Source: Sphagnum magellanicum (lineage: Eukaryota; Streptophyta; Sphagnopsida; Sphagnales; Sphagnaceae). From it: DNA of 64,000 bases. Shown here in pieces: positions 33,247 to 44,822 of the stretch. The position numbers and the translations under genes are program-made. Position 1 is the first letter of the stretch; every line of letters begins with the position of its first letter. The notes below the pieces were generated by a model, which saw only the letters and a list, made by a program, of their open reading frames with translations, had not been told where the DNA came from and ran no database searches. The stretch spans positions 15,500,001 through 15,564,000 of the forward strand of contig CM038920.1 of the NCBI GenBank assembly GCA_021904315.1, given 5' to 3'.

Positions 33247-36200
33247 GCATCTTTAGCAACAATAGTAAAATGGCATGGAAATGAAATTTTGGATGAAGTA
33301 AGCATCACAATTGTGTGAAAATGAGTTTAGTTTTTTAGACTTGTGTCTAGATAGCAGGTTTCAAAAGACCAAACAAAAAAAGAGACTGCTTCTTGTCAAT
33401 GAGTGGCATCTTGTCAATAAGTGGCAAAACATTGAACGGTATTGATTGGTTGGCCACATGTGGCATATAAATACTTCCTAAGTGTATATTGTCCAATATT
33501 TATTATTTATGGGTGAGGGAGGAACAAACATCAACATTAAATTTGAATGTGATAATATTAGTGTTGATTGATTATTTTTCCTTTTCACAACTAGGGTAAA
33601 CTGGCCCATCATCAAACACATGTCGGTCACTGAACATTCATGTAGTGCTATTGTTGGCTTGTGTTAGAACAAAAAAATTCTATGGGTGTTGTCTTTTTAT
33701 CTCATTACCAAACGTTTGGTTGAAAAAAAATGTTATAGGTTTTTCATATTGGTGACCAGCCATCAAACTTTAGTGTTCAATATTAAGAGTTTAGGTGGGT
33801 AGATTTGTAAAAAATTTGACTAGTTTTACATAAGATTAATTTGGTGATGGGCCATGAGATGATTTTTATTATGCAAGGGGGGGGGAGGGGCGCATGAGGG
33901 GTAGTTTAAATGTTTGGTTATGGGAAAAAAATAGCTATTGTTGAAGATCAAAAAGAAGAGAGATCAATAATTGCTACAGATGTTGGGGATGAAAAAAGGG
34001 AAGAGTAGTTGCTAATGGGATCAAAAAAAAAAACAACAACTATTTGGGATGAATAAGGGGAGGAGATGTTGCTACTAGGGATCAATAAGATTGCTAAAGC
34101 ATATTCTTCAAGCAATGTACCTCAAGGGTCTCCTATTGCAACCTACTAGGTGCAAGAAATCACAAACACAAAAATTACCCAACTTCAAGCTCCAAAACCA
34201 ATTTTTGATGATGCAAATCTCAATATTGACATGGTGATGATGTTTTTGAGCTCACCTCTAGTTCAACTTAAAGAAGATTTGGGCAATGTTTCGAGTAGAT
34301 CCAACATCTCAAGAAGGTCTATAACCACAAGTTTTATGCAAACCAACATGGAAAAAAAGTACTTACATACCAACAAAAGTAGGAATAAGTAACCATTCTT
34401 TCTATCTACCACCTATGTTTCAATTCCCATTGTCCAATGATCTCATTTGTATTTCCTTTTGACATACGTATCCATATTTTCCATTTGGAAATTATGAAAA
34501 TTTACATAATAGATTTCTATATGTAAAGACAATGCAATGCAATCTCCCTAAACAAAATGGCAATGAGCTTTTAATGTGCAGGGTTGCACCCAAATCAAGT
34601 GGACCCAATTACTTGATTGAAACAACTCAAATAGTAAACTCATTTTTTGAATTGCCAAGAAACTGATTACAACAGAATCTGTTGCTGCCATGAGCAACAA
34701 GGCTGAACATCAAAACAATCCTTCAGAAAATGTAATTTTGAGGTTAACAAAAGAACCATTAGGTAAACCTAACAACAATAATCCAACTACAAAGCCTAGG
34801 AGATTGCATGCTCATGTGGATAATGAAACATAACATGCTGTAACTACTTCAACAAAGAAGGAAATCAAGTTTCAAAATGCCACACTATTAGGATCTATCA
34901 CAATAACAACTATAGATAAGAAACATATAGATCACAAGAAAGAATATAATAATGATTTGCAAAAGTTGACAATTGAATCATCAATTTAAGAAAATGGAAC
35001 CATGGAATCTGGATTGAATTTTCCAACTACACTTAGAGCAATGCCAAAAAATTTAATCATTGTCAAGAACATTTATGGCAAAGAAAGTTCTAGAGTTAGT
35101 GTATGTGGCACTAAGGAACTAAAATTTAATGTGATGTAGAAATCTAGGGTGGACCTAATACAATACCCTAACTACTCATGCGCGGGTGTCTACATGAGCT
35201 CACAAATTCAAAAGGTGCTTCAAGCTATGCCACCCAGCTTGCACATGCACAAAACACATGGCATTAAAGGTGGTCAAAAACAATGTATAGAATTGAAACA
35301 CAAAGAAGCATGGGCATTGAAGGAGAGAGAAGAGCTAGCCACCATCATCAAAAGAGCTTCATGAAAGAACACCTTTTAAGCCTACATGCAGGAAACAAAA
35401 GAAAGTGAGAACCAAGGGCTTCTAAGTGTGGAAAGAGGAGAAGGTAGGGGGAATTGGTTTCAAGGTTTTGGAGTGGCGCCACACAAGAGAGTGGCTACTT
35501 AATTAGGGTTTACTCAACCTTTAGGTTTGATAACCAAACATTTTTTTGCCCTTTTTGAGGTTTCAATTTGAACCATTGATTAGAAAGGATTGGTTTTTTC
35601 AATGTTTGTGATCAATTTGAAAATGTGTGTGTTTGGTGATAAAGTAGATATTTGACAAGTGTCAATGTTAGAATGTTTATTTATAGGATGTGCATTGTTT
35701 GAAGGTAAGGAGGCTTGTTGTTTGATAATTCTTGATTTTTTTTCAATGAGGCCAAGACCTTCCAGAGCCTCAACTTTTTTATTTTAAGTCCAAATTGGGC
35801 GATCTAAAGTGCACTAAGTGCACCAAGACCTCCTCTACAATCCATCTTGGGGCCTCTAATCCAACTAGAATCTCATGAGATCACCAAGAGCCTTTGTGTT
35901 CTTAAATGTACTATGATTGGCCTCTCTACCCTAGTTGGGTAGGTTTTGTTTTTTGATCACACATGATAATTGGTATCAAGATATTTTAAAAATAAATTAT
36001 TCCCACCGATTATCAATTTCATAGTCAAAGTAATACCCTCAATTATCAGTTTACTCCATGATTTTTTGGTAATAACTATTGGTTATGCATAAAGCTTAAC
36101 TTTCAAAATACTCACCTTTAAAATTGTTGGTTATATTAGCTAGGTAGGGTAGGTTATAAAGGGATTTTTATTTTTATTTTTATTTTTTTCTATCATAAAC

Positions 36201-38377
36201 ATGTTTACGATTTTAAAATTCAGTACCCAACCTATAAAGGTCTTGTCAAGATTCTTGGAATGATGTGTGTCAAGTGGGTAGTAGGTTATTGACTGCTTTT
36301 CAAAAAAACCAATACCTGGGTCAATAACCAAGTTTTTCCTCAATAACTAGTCAACACTGCTAGATACCAGTGTTGATTTGGTATCAACTTATTTTGATAC
36401 CAATCTGGTACTCATATTGACTATTTTAAAAAAAATTGATACTAGCCTGGTACTGGTATTAGGTTCAATACTGATTTTGGGATTTTGGGCTGGTATATGG
36501 CAGGAATAAATACTGATATGAGACTGGTATTACCTGAAATCCCTACCAGTTGGTACTGGTATTAAGCTGGTACCAGATAAGGGTCATATCAGACTGGTTT
36601 GATATTTGATATCAGTGTTCATACTAATATGGATACTAGTCTTTGACTCTATATACCAGACCAACGCTGGTAGATATGAATATTGCCCCAAATTCAGTGC
36701 TCAAGTCTCTGAAACTCTCCCTTACAAGCATAGCAAGAAAATCATGAGAAACAATTAAACCATGTAACATGGTTAGGTGATTTGAATGCACAATGAATTT
36801 TCATCGCAACAGCAACCTGCAGAGTACAGCAAAGCCTGCAGCTCTCACCCACCCACACATTGGTTCCTAGTTTTAAAGGCAAAATTTTACCCCTGGATCA
36901 TACAATGGTGTGAAGACTCTTCCTCTTCGGCAGAGCCAATAACTTAAAACTTACTTCCCAAATTGCTAATATTTGGAAGATTGAAGAATTGTGTAATAAT
37001 GCCATGTGTGTAAATTGTGATTTTGGAATGTTTAACTAACTACAATTTGAGACCATTTTAATCAAATAAACATGCACATGGACAATGAGATGAATGTACC
37101 AGAAAGATGAGAGATGGAAATTAAAAACCCATTCTTTGTTTCTCACACATGTGATAGAGCGATGTGCAAATGTTGTGAAAATTTCTCCAATCAATTTCCA
37201 TCTCTTGGGGCATCCTAATAAAATTGAACTGTATTTGCCCTTCAACTCCAAGGATCAAATCTATTGCTTAAATGAAGACCTAGGTAAAGTGGCCTTCTTA
37301 TGCTTGTTCTATCAACATCTAACCATCAAAACCAGTTTGTTGGGTGTGTAAGTATTTTACCCAGATATACCCATAGGTTATACCAGGGTTAACAGATATA
37401 CTACCCTATCAGGATTTTCCTTTATTTGGCAAATTTCATCATTTGGCGACAGAAAAAAGTGACTCCCAATCATATAAAGGATTTTTTTGGAAAGAATGGT
37501 CCAAAGTCGCCATATTATGAGGAAAAAAAGTTGGGATAGCCAGATTTAGACCATAACTTCTAGCATGTCACCAGGTTCTAGCAGGGTTCCAAAACATTTT
37601 TACTTTCCTTTATGATGTCTAAATATGGCTAAGTCCTCTTGTGGATGATCACCAGTTCACCTCAGCCAAAAAAAAAAATGGGCGAAATTTACCACTAGCA
37701 AAATCTGAAAATGAGTTACAATGGTTTTGAAGTGGGTATAAATAGACTATATGCCAAAATCATTATATTGCATTTTGAATTTCCATATTTTGCAATGCCT
37801 GTGTTTATGATGAATGTTTTTGAATTATGGTGACTAATTAATTGAATATGTTTTCTTTTGACATTTTATTTTTATTCACTCCAGTATTACCTTGAACAAA
37901 ACTCTTACCATATTGTTCTTGGAATCCGTTTAGACTTTATCACCAATTGCACATTTTAATTGTCTTTCTCCACTTGGCAATGTATGATAATTGTGTAAAA
38001 ATTAAATTGAATTACCTTTCACTTATCCAATTATACGTGCATGGTTAGAAAAAGATGAACAATGAAACTATTACCCCTGCCCTTACTCTGTGAATATAGT
38101 ATTTGTTCATTGTTTACTTTCACTCTTACTTGAAATGATAATTTTGCAAAGTCTATATACCCTTTACCTGGTCTGAACATTTATTGAAGCCCTTGTACAT
38201 TCACCTAGCTGCTATATAATTTGAAATTTTGGATTTATAATCCACAAGCTGATATATTAACATCAATATACTCACCCAACAATGGTCAAAATAGCAGCAA
38301 GGTGGTTAAAGGGAAGCATTGCCACATCCCATATTGGTAGAAAATCCATTTATTTGGAGAGTATTAAAAGTATCATG
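33247..38377. other. AT-rich interval without a recognisable gene
   Basis: A G-run (GGGGGGGGAGGGG) lies near 33880. Coding-like but undiagnostic phrases occur at 34150-34392 and 35149-35364. A dense cluster of GGTAC/GGTATC-type motifs lies at 36360-36660. No gene with domains is seen. Confidence 0.45.
36360..36660. repeat. Cluster of CTGGTAC/GATACCAG-type motifs
   Basis: Roughly twenty short degenerate copies of GGTATC, TGGTACT or their complements lie in 300 bp (for example GATACCAATCTGGTACT and GGTACTGGTATTAAGCTGG). Spacing is irregular, mixing direct and inverted copies, so parts could fold into hairpins. Origin unknown. Confidence 0.55.
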
Positions 38378-38440
38378 TTTTTTTTTTTTTCTGTGGTAAA
38401 GGGTCAATTAAAGTGGCCCATTGCCACAAAAAAAAAAAAA
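38378..38440. repeat. 63-nt hairpin closed by T13/A13 runs
   Basis: A run of 13 T followed by CTGTGG pairs with CCACA followed by a long A run. Inside, GGGTCA faces TGGCCC with one wobble pair, leaving a short AT loop. A poly(T)/poly(A)-ended foldback could be two opposed retrotransposed tails or a small foldback repeat. Confidence 0.6.
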
Positions 38441-41400
38441 GAACTTTGAGATGCATCTCAAGTAATTAATATGGATTGTAAATAGGTACAGTCACTAAAG
38501 CTATATAATGTATACACTTATATGCCCCAAGATATTTACATCACCGTTTAAGTGTAAAGGTTAAAAACAAAACTATACACTACAACAATGTAAGTGTGAA
38601 AGGTTTGAGCATGTAAGGTCACATGGGATTTACATGTCATATATGCAACTATTGACATTTTCACACACAACATTATTTAATACCTTGAAAGATTATCCAC
38701 ATGGTAAAATTTGAATGTTACTACTTTACAGTTGCCAGGGTTGAAAATGTGGGCTACAATTTTGCTTCACCCAATCATAGTTTTCACCAACTCTAGGAAG
38801 TGATAAAAATGTTGCATCTTACATTAATGTTATAGAACAATACATACCTCCTGAATAGCTTGAAAATGAGGTAGGTATGATTTGTTTTTGAAATTGTTTA
38901 AAGATGACTATGATAAATTTTGAAATATTGCCCCTATATATTAGTTTTTTTTTTCCTTTTGTCACTAGAATTCAAAAGACATATTATTCAAATACATTTT
39001 CAAGATCTCCACCTCCTTTATCATTATCTTTACCTCTTTCTCATAACGAGTACCCTCTTCTCCCTTAGCACTTACATGAAAAGACAAAAATTTTACAACT
39101 GTTTTTTAAATATCCTTTCAGAATCTGCACATTCTTTATCATTATCTTTGAAATTTTGCCCTTTTCAAATTAAAAATTGAAACATTATTTAACTGTTTGA
39201 GGACATTTGATAAAAAATTTAAATGATTAATTTTTTTATATTTGTAAAAATGATTATTGTGATGAAAGAAATGAGGAATTGATACAAACGGATGATTTTT
39301 CAGAATCTATTGTATAATCATCCTTGGACAGTTCTAAAAACAATTCATGCTTATTTTATTTTCAAGTTTAACTATGTCATTCTTTTCCCCTACTCACCAA
39401 CATGGATATGAAAAAGCAAATTAACATGTGCCTTTTCATGTCCATAATATTTATGTTATTCTAAATAAAACTTAAGAGTGACATAAATATTGATTCTCTA
39501 GAAAACTATATGAAAACATAAGGAGGAAAAAAAAATGTTGATCATCCTAGCAATGCAAAGCAACATGGAGCTCAAATTGATAAGCCTCCGTCTCCTTTAC
39601 CATTATTCTTACCTCTTTCTCACATTTTCAAATTGAAGCTAAATTTTAAATATAAAGATTTATTCAAGTACTGGAGTACATTCCATAAATCCACAGCTCT
39701 TTTCCCTGGCCAAGGTGTTGTAGTAATGCAAGATTATAAAAATGATGATTTTTTTCATCTTGAACTTTTAGTGCAATGCATGAAATCCATTATCTGGATT
39801 TGCACACCTTTTGAGGAGCAAAGTTATTTATTTGTTACATCTCCTCTATAACTCCAAAGACACCAGAATTTGACACTAGACCTACCTTGGATCATCCCCT
39901 TGCATTCTTCTTCGTCAGAAGCTTGATCACCAGCTTCCAAAGAGCTCATTTTGATGCAGATTACTAACCCAAAAAGAGCCAGTTGATGTTGTCCTTTAAG
40001 GTTGGTCAACTGATGACACCATATGACAGACATGAACAGATGAACTTATTGTTTCGATGGCCAGAAGACTTTGGAGTGGCATCGTGAGAACCATGCATGC
40101 CTCATTGCACTACTAAGTACACTTAAGTCCACCCTCCAATATAAAATAAAACACAAAGATTTATGGTGGGTGCATGAGGGGAGAGTATCCCTACACCTAG
40201 TAATGTGGTTACACTGGGAATCTGAGATTTGCATATTATGAACACTACAAATTTGTACTTATCTTTATAAAATCTGTTTCGCATTCTACATAAATGCAGA
40301 TATCATATTATGTACCAATATGCAATATTGTCATAATCTTCTGTTGGATAGACTAAGAATATTGCACATTTGGTACATTAGTGCCAGTTATATATTTTAG
40401 AAAATTCAAGATTTGATGAGTTTTTTTCCAGAAAAAAAAGAATATTGTGACAGAATATGCTTTTTTATTTTCATTTTTCTCATTTGGTCGAAATTTTGTA
40501 TTCGAAAAAAAACCACTGACCAGTGCACACCCCAAGTTACATCACACTTGGTAAAACCTAAACCATACAATATTACAATACATAATATGATGTGGCAAAC
40601 AATGTGGGTAAATTGTACATCATGATGGTACTGCACCTTTAAAAATCAAAGACACAAAAACTTTGGAACATGAAGTGTGCCTTATCCATTAATGACATGA
40701 AGATTGAAGTGAAAGTCACCACAATCCATGGTAAATTATGTAACCTACCATTGTTCACAACATGTGCCAGGCTATTTTACAGGCATTTGCATTCAATTTG
40801 TTACTTGGATTCCAAGTGAAGCAAGAAAAGAAGCAAAATCAGGATAATCACATTGATCATATTATGTATAATTCGGACCAAAGGTGCATAGTTTGTGGCA
40901 AATGTGCATGAAATGTTAATGTTCATCATTTCAAAATGTGGACTGTTGGAGAGACATCTAACTCTAGATGTTGCTGATGCCATTGGTATCAATGAGGTCA
41001 AAAGGAAAATTGATTCCAACTGTATACAGCCAAATTTGAAGCTGGAGAGTTTTTTTTCCTCATTTCTGTGATGTAGCTGAAGTGACTATCAACCATAAGA
41101 TGGATTAGCAAAATTGGGCTATCAACAGGATATTAAAGTAAAAAAATTTAACCTTTCATCACAATTTTGGCTACATGCTGGAACCAAATGGAGAAATATG
41201 ATCTGAGCGATCATAAGAAGTTCTTAGATGTTGTAGGTCATTGTCCCCCCTTAATTCCTCTTTTTCTCTTGAGACAAAATTTGGCATCTAGACCTTTGTC
41301 TCATCCCTCTAACGTAATAAAACTAACAACAATGTATAAAGGGGAAATACAGTCGACATATTTGATTTAAAGGTAATTTCATTTTTCAATAATCCACCAC

Positions 41401-43640
41401 TGACCAACTGAAATATCGAAAGAGAGAAAACCAAATTTTCTTTAATAAAAACCCTTAAAAAGGATCAGTACCAATTCCTACTTTCAAAGTTGACATAATA
41501 GCAAACTACATGGTATACGAACATGATATATAGTTTTCAATAACTGTTGGGCAGTTATTAAAAACTGGAACAGACAACAGACCCCCATGGATATCAGATG
41601 ATTCTAAGGATTCTAAACTGCAGTTCTATAAAAAACCCAGTTCTCGAATTTTCAAACACAAAATCAAATAACTGGCCATAAAACTGCCAGTTCTTGACCA
41701 GGAGTGCAGATTGGTTTTTTTCAAATAATCGGAATTGACAATTCTCTGATTCTGAAGTAATTTTAAAACCATAACCGGCAGCTCTTTGTAAATTCAAATT
41801 TTCACACAAGTCTGGTAAATACTATCATACCTAAGACTTAATCAAATACCCATTTGTCTATTTGTACACTACAACATAGTCATCCCAGATCTATGAATGT
41901 ACAGTTCCATACACGCTGATTTGCAGGTCTTTAAGTAGTCTTAAGTTGCAGAATCATCTCCCACTGCCAGTTCTGATATTTAATCCTACCTACCTATGCT
42001 ACGTAATGACTGACCTGTGCTTGTCTACAACTTACCTATAGATCTTTGCGCAAGGGAATGGGCCTAAATGGATCATTCTGCCTGAGTTTCGTTCTAGGGA
42101 ATGTACCTAGGGGAAGCATTCTACCTGAGTTCATCCCTAGAGAATGCGCCTAGGCTGGAGCATTCTCTCTCAATTCCTCTCTAGGGCACGGCCTACTGGC
42201 ATCACACTAGCGAGTGACTAGGAGGCACATGATGTCCCCAGGGCGCGTTCTCTAAATTGAATGGTTAGCCAATATTTTAACCCACGAGTTAATGATACCC
42301 ATCTGTATGGTTTGTACCTACACTAGTCTTTACGTTCTAACGTCTAACCACCCAACAGGGTGTATGTGATCATGGTCATAAAGTAGTTTCAAACCAAAGT
42401 ACTACCTAACAATCTAGGGTATATATATATGGAACGCGGTTTTAACGTACCCAAAGGACAAAAACAGTGAATGATGCCCAACTGTATGTATGTATTTTTC
42501 ACACCAAGGGTATTACTACCTGACCATCCAGGGTATATATCAGTGTTGGGCAGGTGTATACAATACATCAGCTGGAGAAGGGCAACTACAACTCTTCAAA
42601 AACTATATCAGCTGGGTAAAGGTAAAATAGGCTTCAGAATAATTCTAAACAAAGCAAGGATAAGGGTATAAAAAAAGCTTTGCAAATTTATCGATCCAGA
42701 TAATGGTGAATGATGAACATTTATAGGGCAAATATTTCATCATGTACCCCCTACACATACCATGTAGGTAGAAGTGAATAAACATAGGGTCAAAATATAT
42801 TCACACAAGTATGGCTGATTTCAAAGAGAAGAAAGGCAATTGGTTGTGCAAATTGGCATTGGAAACATGCACACATAAAATTTCAAACATCCTATCAAAG
42901 AAATCAATAAAATATAATTAAATCAATCAATAAGGATTTAAATATGTTCACAGCAAAATAAGGAAAATGATAGTAAAACATTAAAGGGGTTTGAAGAGCA
43001 TATGATTTTTTTCCAAGATAATTAATGAATAAACATTATATGCCAGAAGAAAATATATTCAATAGTTAGTCACCATAGTTCGAACAAATTGATCATAACC
43101 ACATGCATTACAAAACCTAAAAATGGATATATGCTACATAGCCTAATGGTTTTGGCATATGCTGTCTAAATACCTTTTTCAGAATAAACACCTTCCCCAA
43201 GTAAAGGGTAAATTCTCGACTATATACTAATTGGGTAAAGTAAGTCTGGCAGAGTAAGTCTGTAATATTTATCAGCCGCGTAGGGTAATTAAAATTTATC
43301 AATCAGGTAGAGTGTACCCTGTTATATACTCACGGGTATATCAGGGTAATAGATTCTCTCGCTCAAGACTGGTATATATGGAACATGGTACTGGGACCTG
43401 AGTACCCAAAGGACAAAAATAATGATACCCAACTGTGTGTATTGTATATTTTCAAACTGGTGTGTACAACAAGGGCTCGATAATACAAGAAGGGTTGTAG
43501 GGAGGAGGGTGGGTGTATTAATGACTGGAACGGACAAATTCAATGGCACAACTTAATTAATATCCTTTGCTAATCCTGCTGCAAATCCTTTTGATTAGCA
43601 AACGGAATCGGATATAATTAAGTTGAATTCTTAATCCTTA
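38441..43640. other. AT-rich interval without a recognisable gene
   Basis: Only short ORFs without domains. A 43-bp minisatellite lies at 42054-42183. Three dispersed copies of an AATGATACCCAACTGTATG-like segment (42291, 42473, 43422) and several GGGTATATAT segments suggest an old local duplication between about 42290 and 43480. Confidence 0.45.
42054..42183 (+). repeat. Three-unit 43-44-bp minisatellite
   Basis: Units at 42054-42096, 42097-42139 and 42140-42183 share GGAATG..CCTA....GGA.CATTCT.CCTGAGTT and end in CTAG-type junctions. They are diverged at several positions each. Confidence 0.75.
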
Positions 43641-44822
43641 GTTGAAAGAATTCCTAATTTCCCAAGTGCAATTGTTATTGCCATTGTGGGAGTTCTGTTT
43701 CTTTCTCTCTCTCTCACACACACTCCCGCGTCCACCCACCAAACCCCCACTGGCTCTTCTACTTGTTCTTCTTCCTCTTCCTCTGCTTCTTCCTTGTTGT
43801 TGCAATGATCATTATGCAATGCATTCTCTGTTGTTGTTGTTGGTGTTGTTGATGTAAGTAATGATTATGACAATTAATGCAGTTCATCTTCAGTTCTTCT
43901 TTCTCTTGTAGTGCAGTTCTGTGTTTGTGTCCTTTTCCTTCTTCACATCATTTGCTTGTGTAATTTTTACTTTCGCAAGTTGTTGTTGATGATGTTCTGA
44001 CACTCTAACCCAACTGCTCCTCCTCTTCTTCTTTTTGGTTTTTTTTATCTTTTTTGTTGTTGTTGTAATTTTTCTCAGTGAAGTTGTTCTTCTCTTGTGC
44101 TGTTCTAGCTTTCCTTCTCTTCTTCTTCTAGGTCTACTGTTGTATTATTTGTTTCTTCACTCCGTGTGCTCCTTGTTTTTGTCTTCCCTGTTTTTTGTGG
44201 GCAGGCTCTGTATGTTTCAGTGTTTTGTTGGGGATCTGTTGGAAATGCTGCGTGTCGCGGAGTGATCTGGAGTTTTGTAGTACATTGTATTTTTACCAAC
44301 GTTTTGTTTTGGGTTTGTGGAGCTTGTGACTCCTCCTCCTCCTCGTTGTTGTTTGTTTTTGTTGTTTTCTTCTCTGTGATCAGTACGAGGTTTGTGACAG
44401 TAGCTAGGTGCTTCCTGTGTTTTTCGAGGCTCTTCATCGTAAGCAGAGTGTCTGCAATCGAGCGGAGGATGCATCCTTTTGTATTGAGACGTGAGACGCG
44501 ATATTCTTATGAGACTGGGGGCTGCTTGAGCAAGCAGCTTTTGAGTTTATCATGTGTAGGATGATGTCGATGCTGCTGCTGCTGCAGATGCTTGGAAGCA
44601 TGAGCTCGTGATCGATGGATCGATCACGGGACTGTATTCCAAATGCGGCTGGAGGAGGAAGGGCAGCAGGTCCGGCGGTACCTTCATATACCGCGGCGGC
44701 ACTTGCAGCAGCAGAATCATAAGACGAGCAAGCACGCTGCAGTGGAAGTACTAGCAATAAGAGGCCATCGCGGGGTGAAGCAGGTTTTGGGATCTTTTTC
44801 TGCATGAGAGGCGCTCTCGACA
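43641..44822 (+). promoter_or_regulatory. Putative promoter and 5' leader of the ATL-type gene
   Basis: A CT-microsatellite (TTTCTTTCTCTCTCTCTCAC, ~43697) and long T-rich stretches precede the gene, and composition becomes GC-richer from about 44450. Splice-like signals exist: a GTAAGT donor at 43854-43859, and pyrimidine-rich tracts before AG at 44080, 44205, 44384 and 44863. A leader intron is therefore possible; none can be proven. No clear TATA position is assigned. Confidence 0.3.
44643..44807 (+). promoter_or_regulatory. Upstream ORF (54 residues) in the putative leader
   Basis: An ATG at 44643 opens a frame ending with TGA at 44805-44807, 15 nt before the main start. It is in the same frame as the main ORF, so the TGA fixes 44823 as the first usable start after it. 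The peptide begins MRLEEEGQQVRR and is charged. If the region is transcribed unspliced, this uORF could dampen translation of the main frame; this is inference. Confidence 0.35.

Noticed and set aside
44166..44564. Plus-strand ORF of 132 residues upstream of the ATL-type gene
   Set aside because: Cys/Val/Phe-rich because the leader is T-rich; no recognisable domain. It could be intronic or leader sequence.
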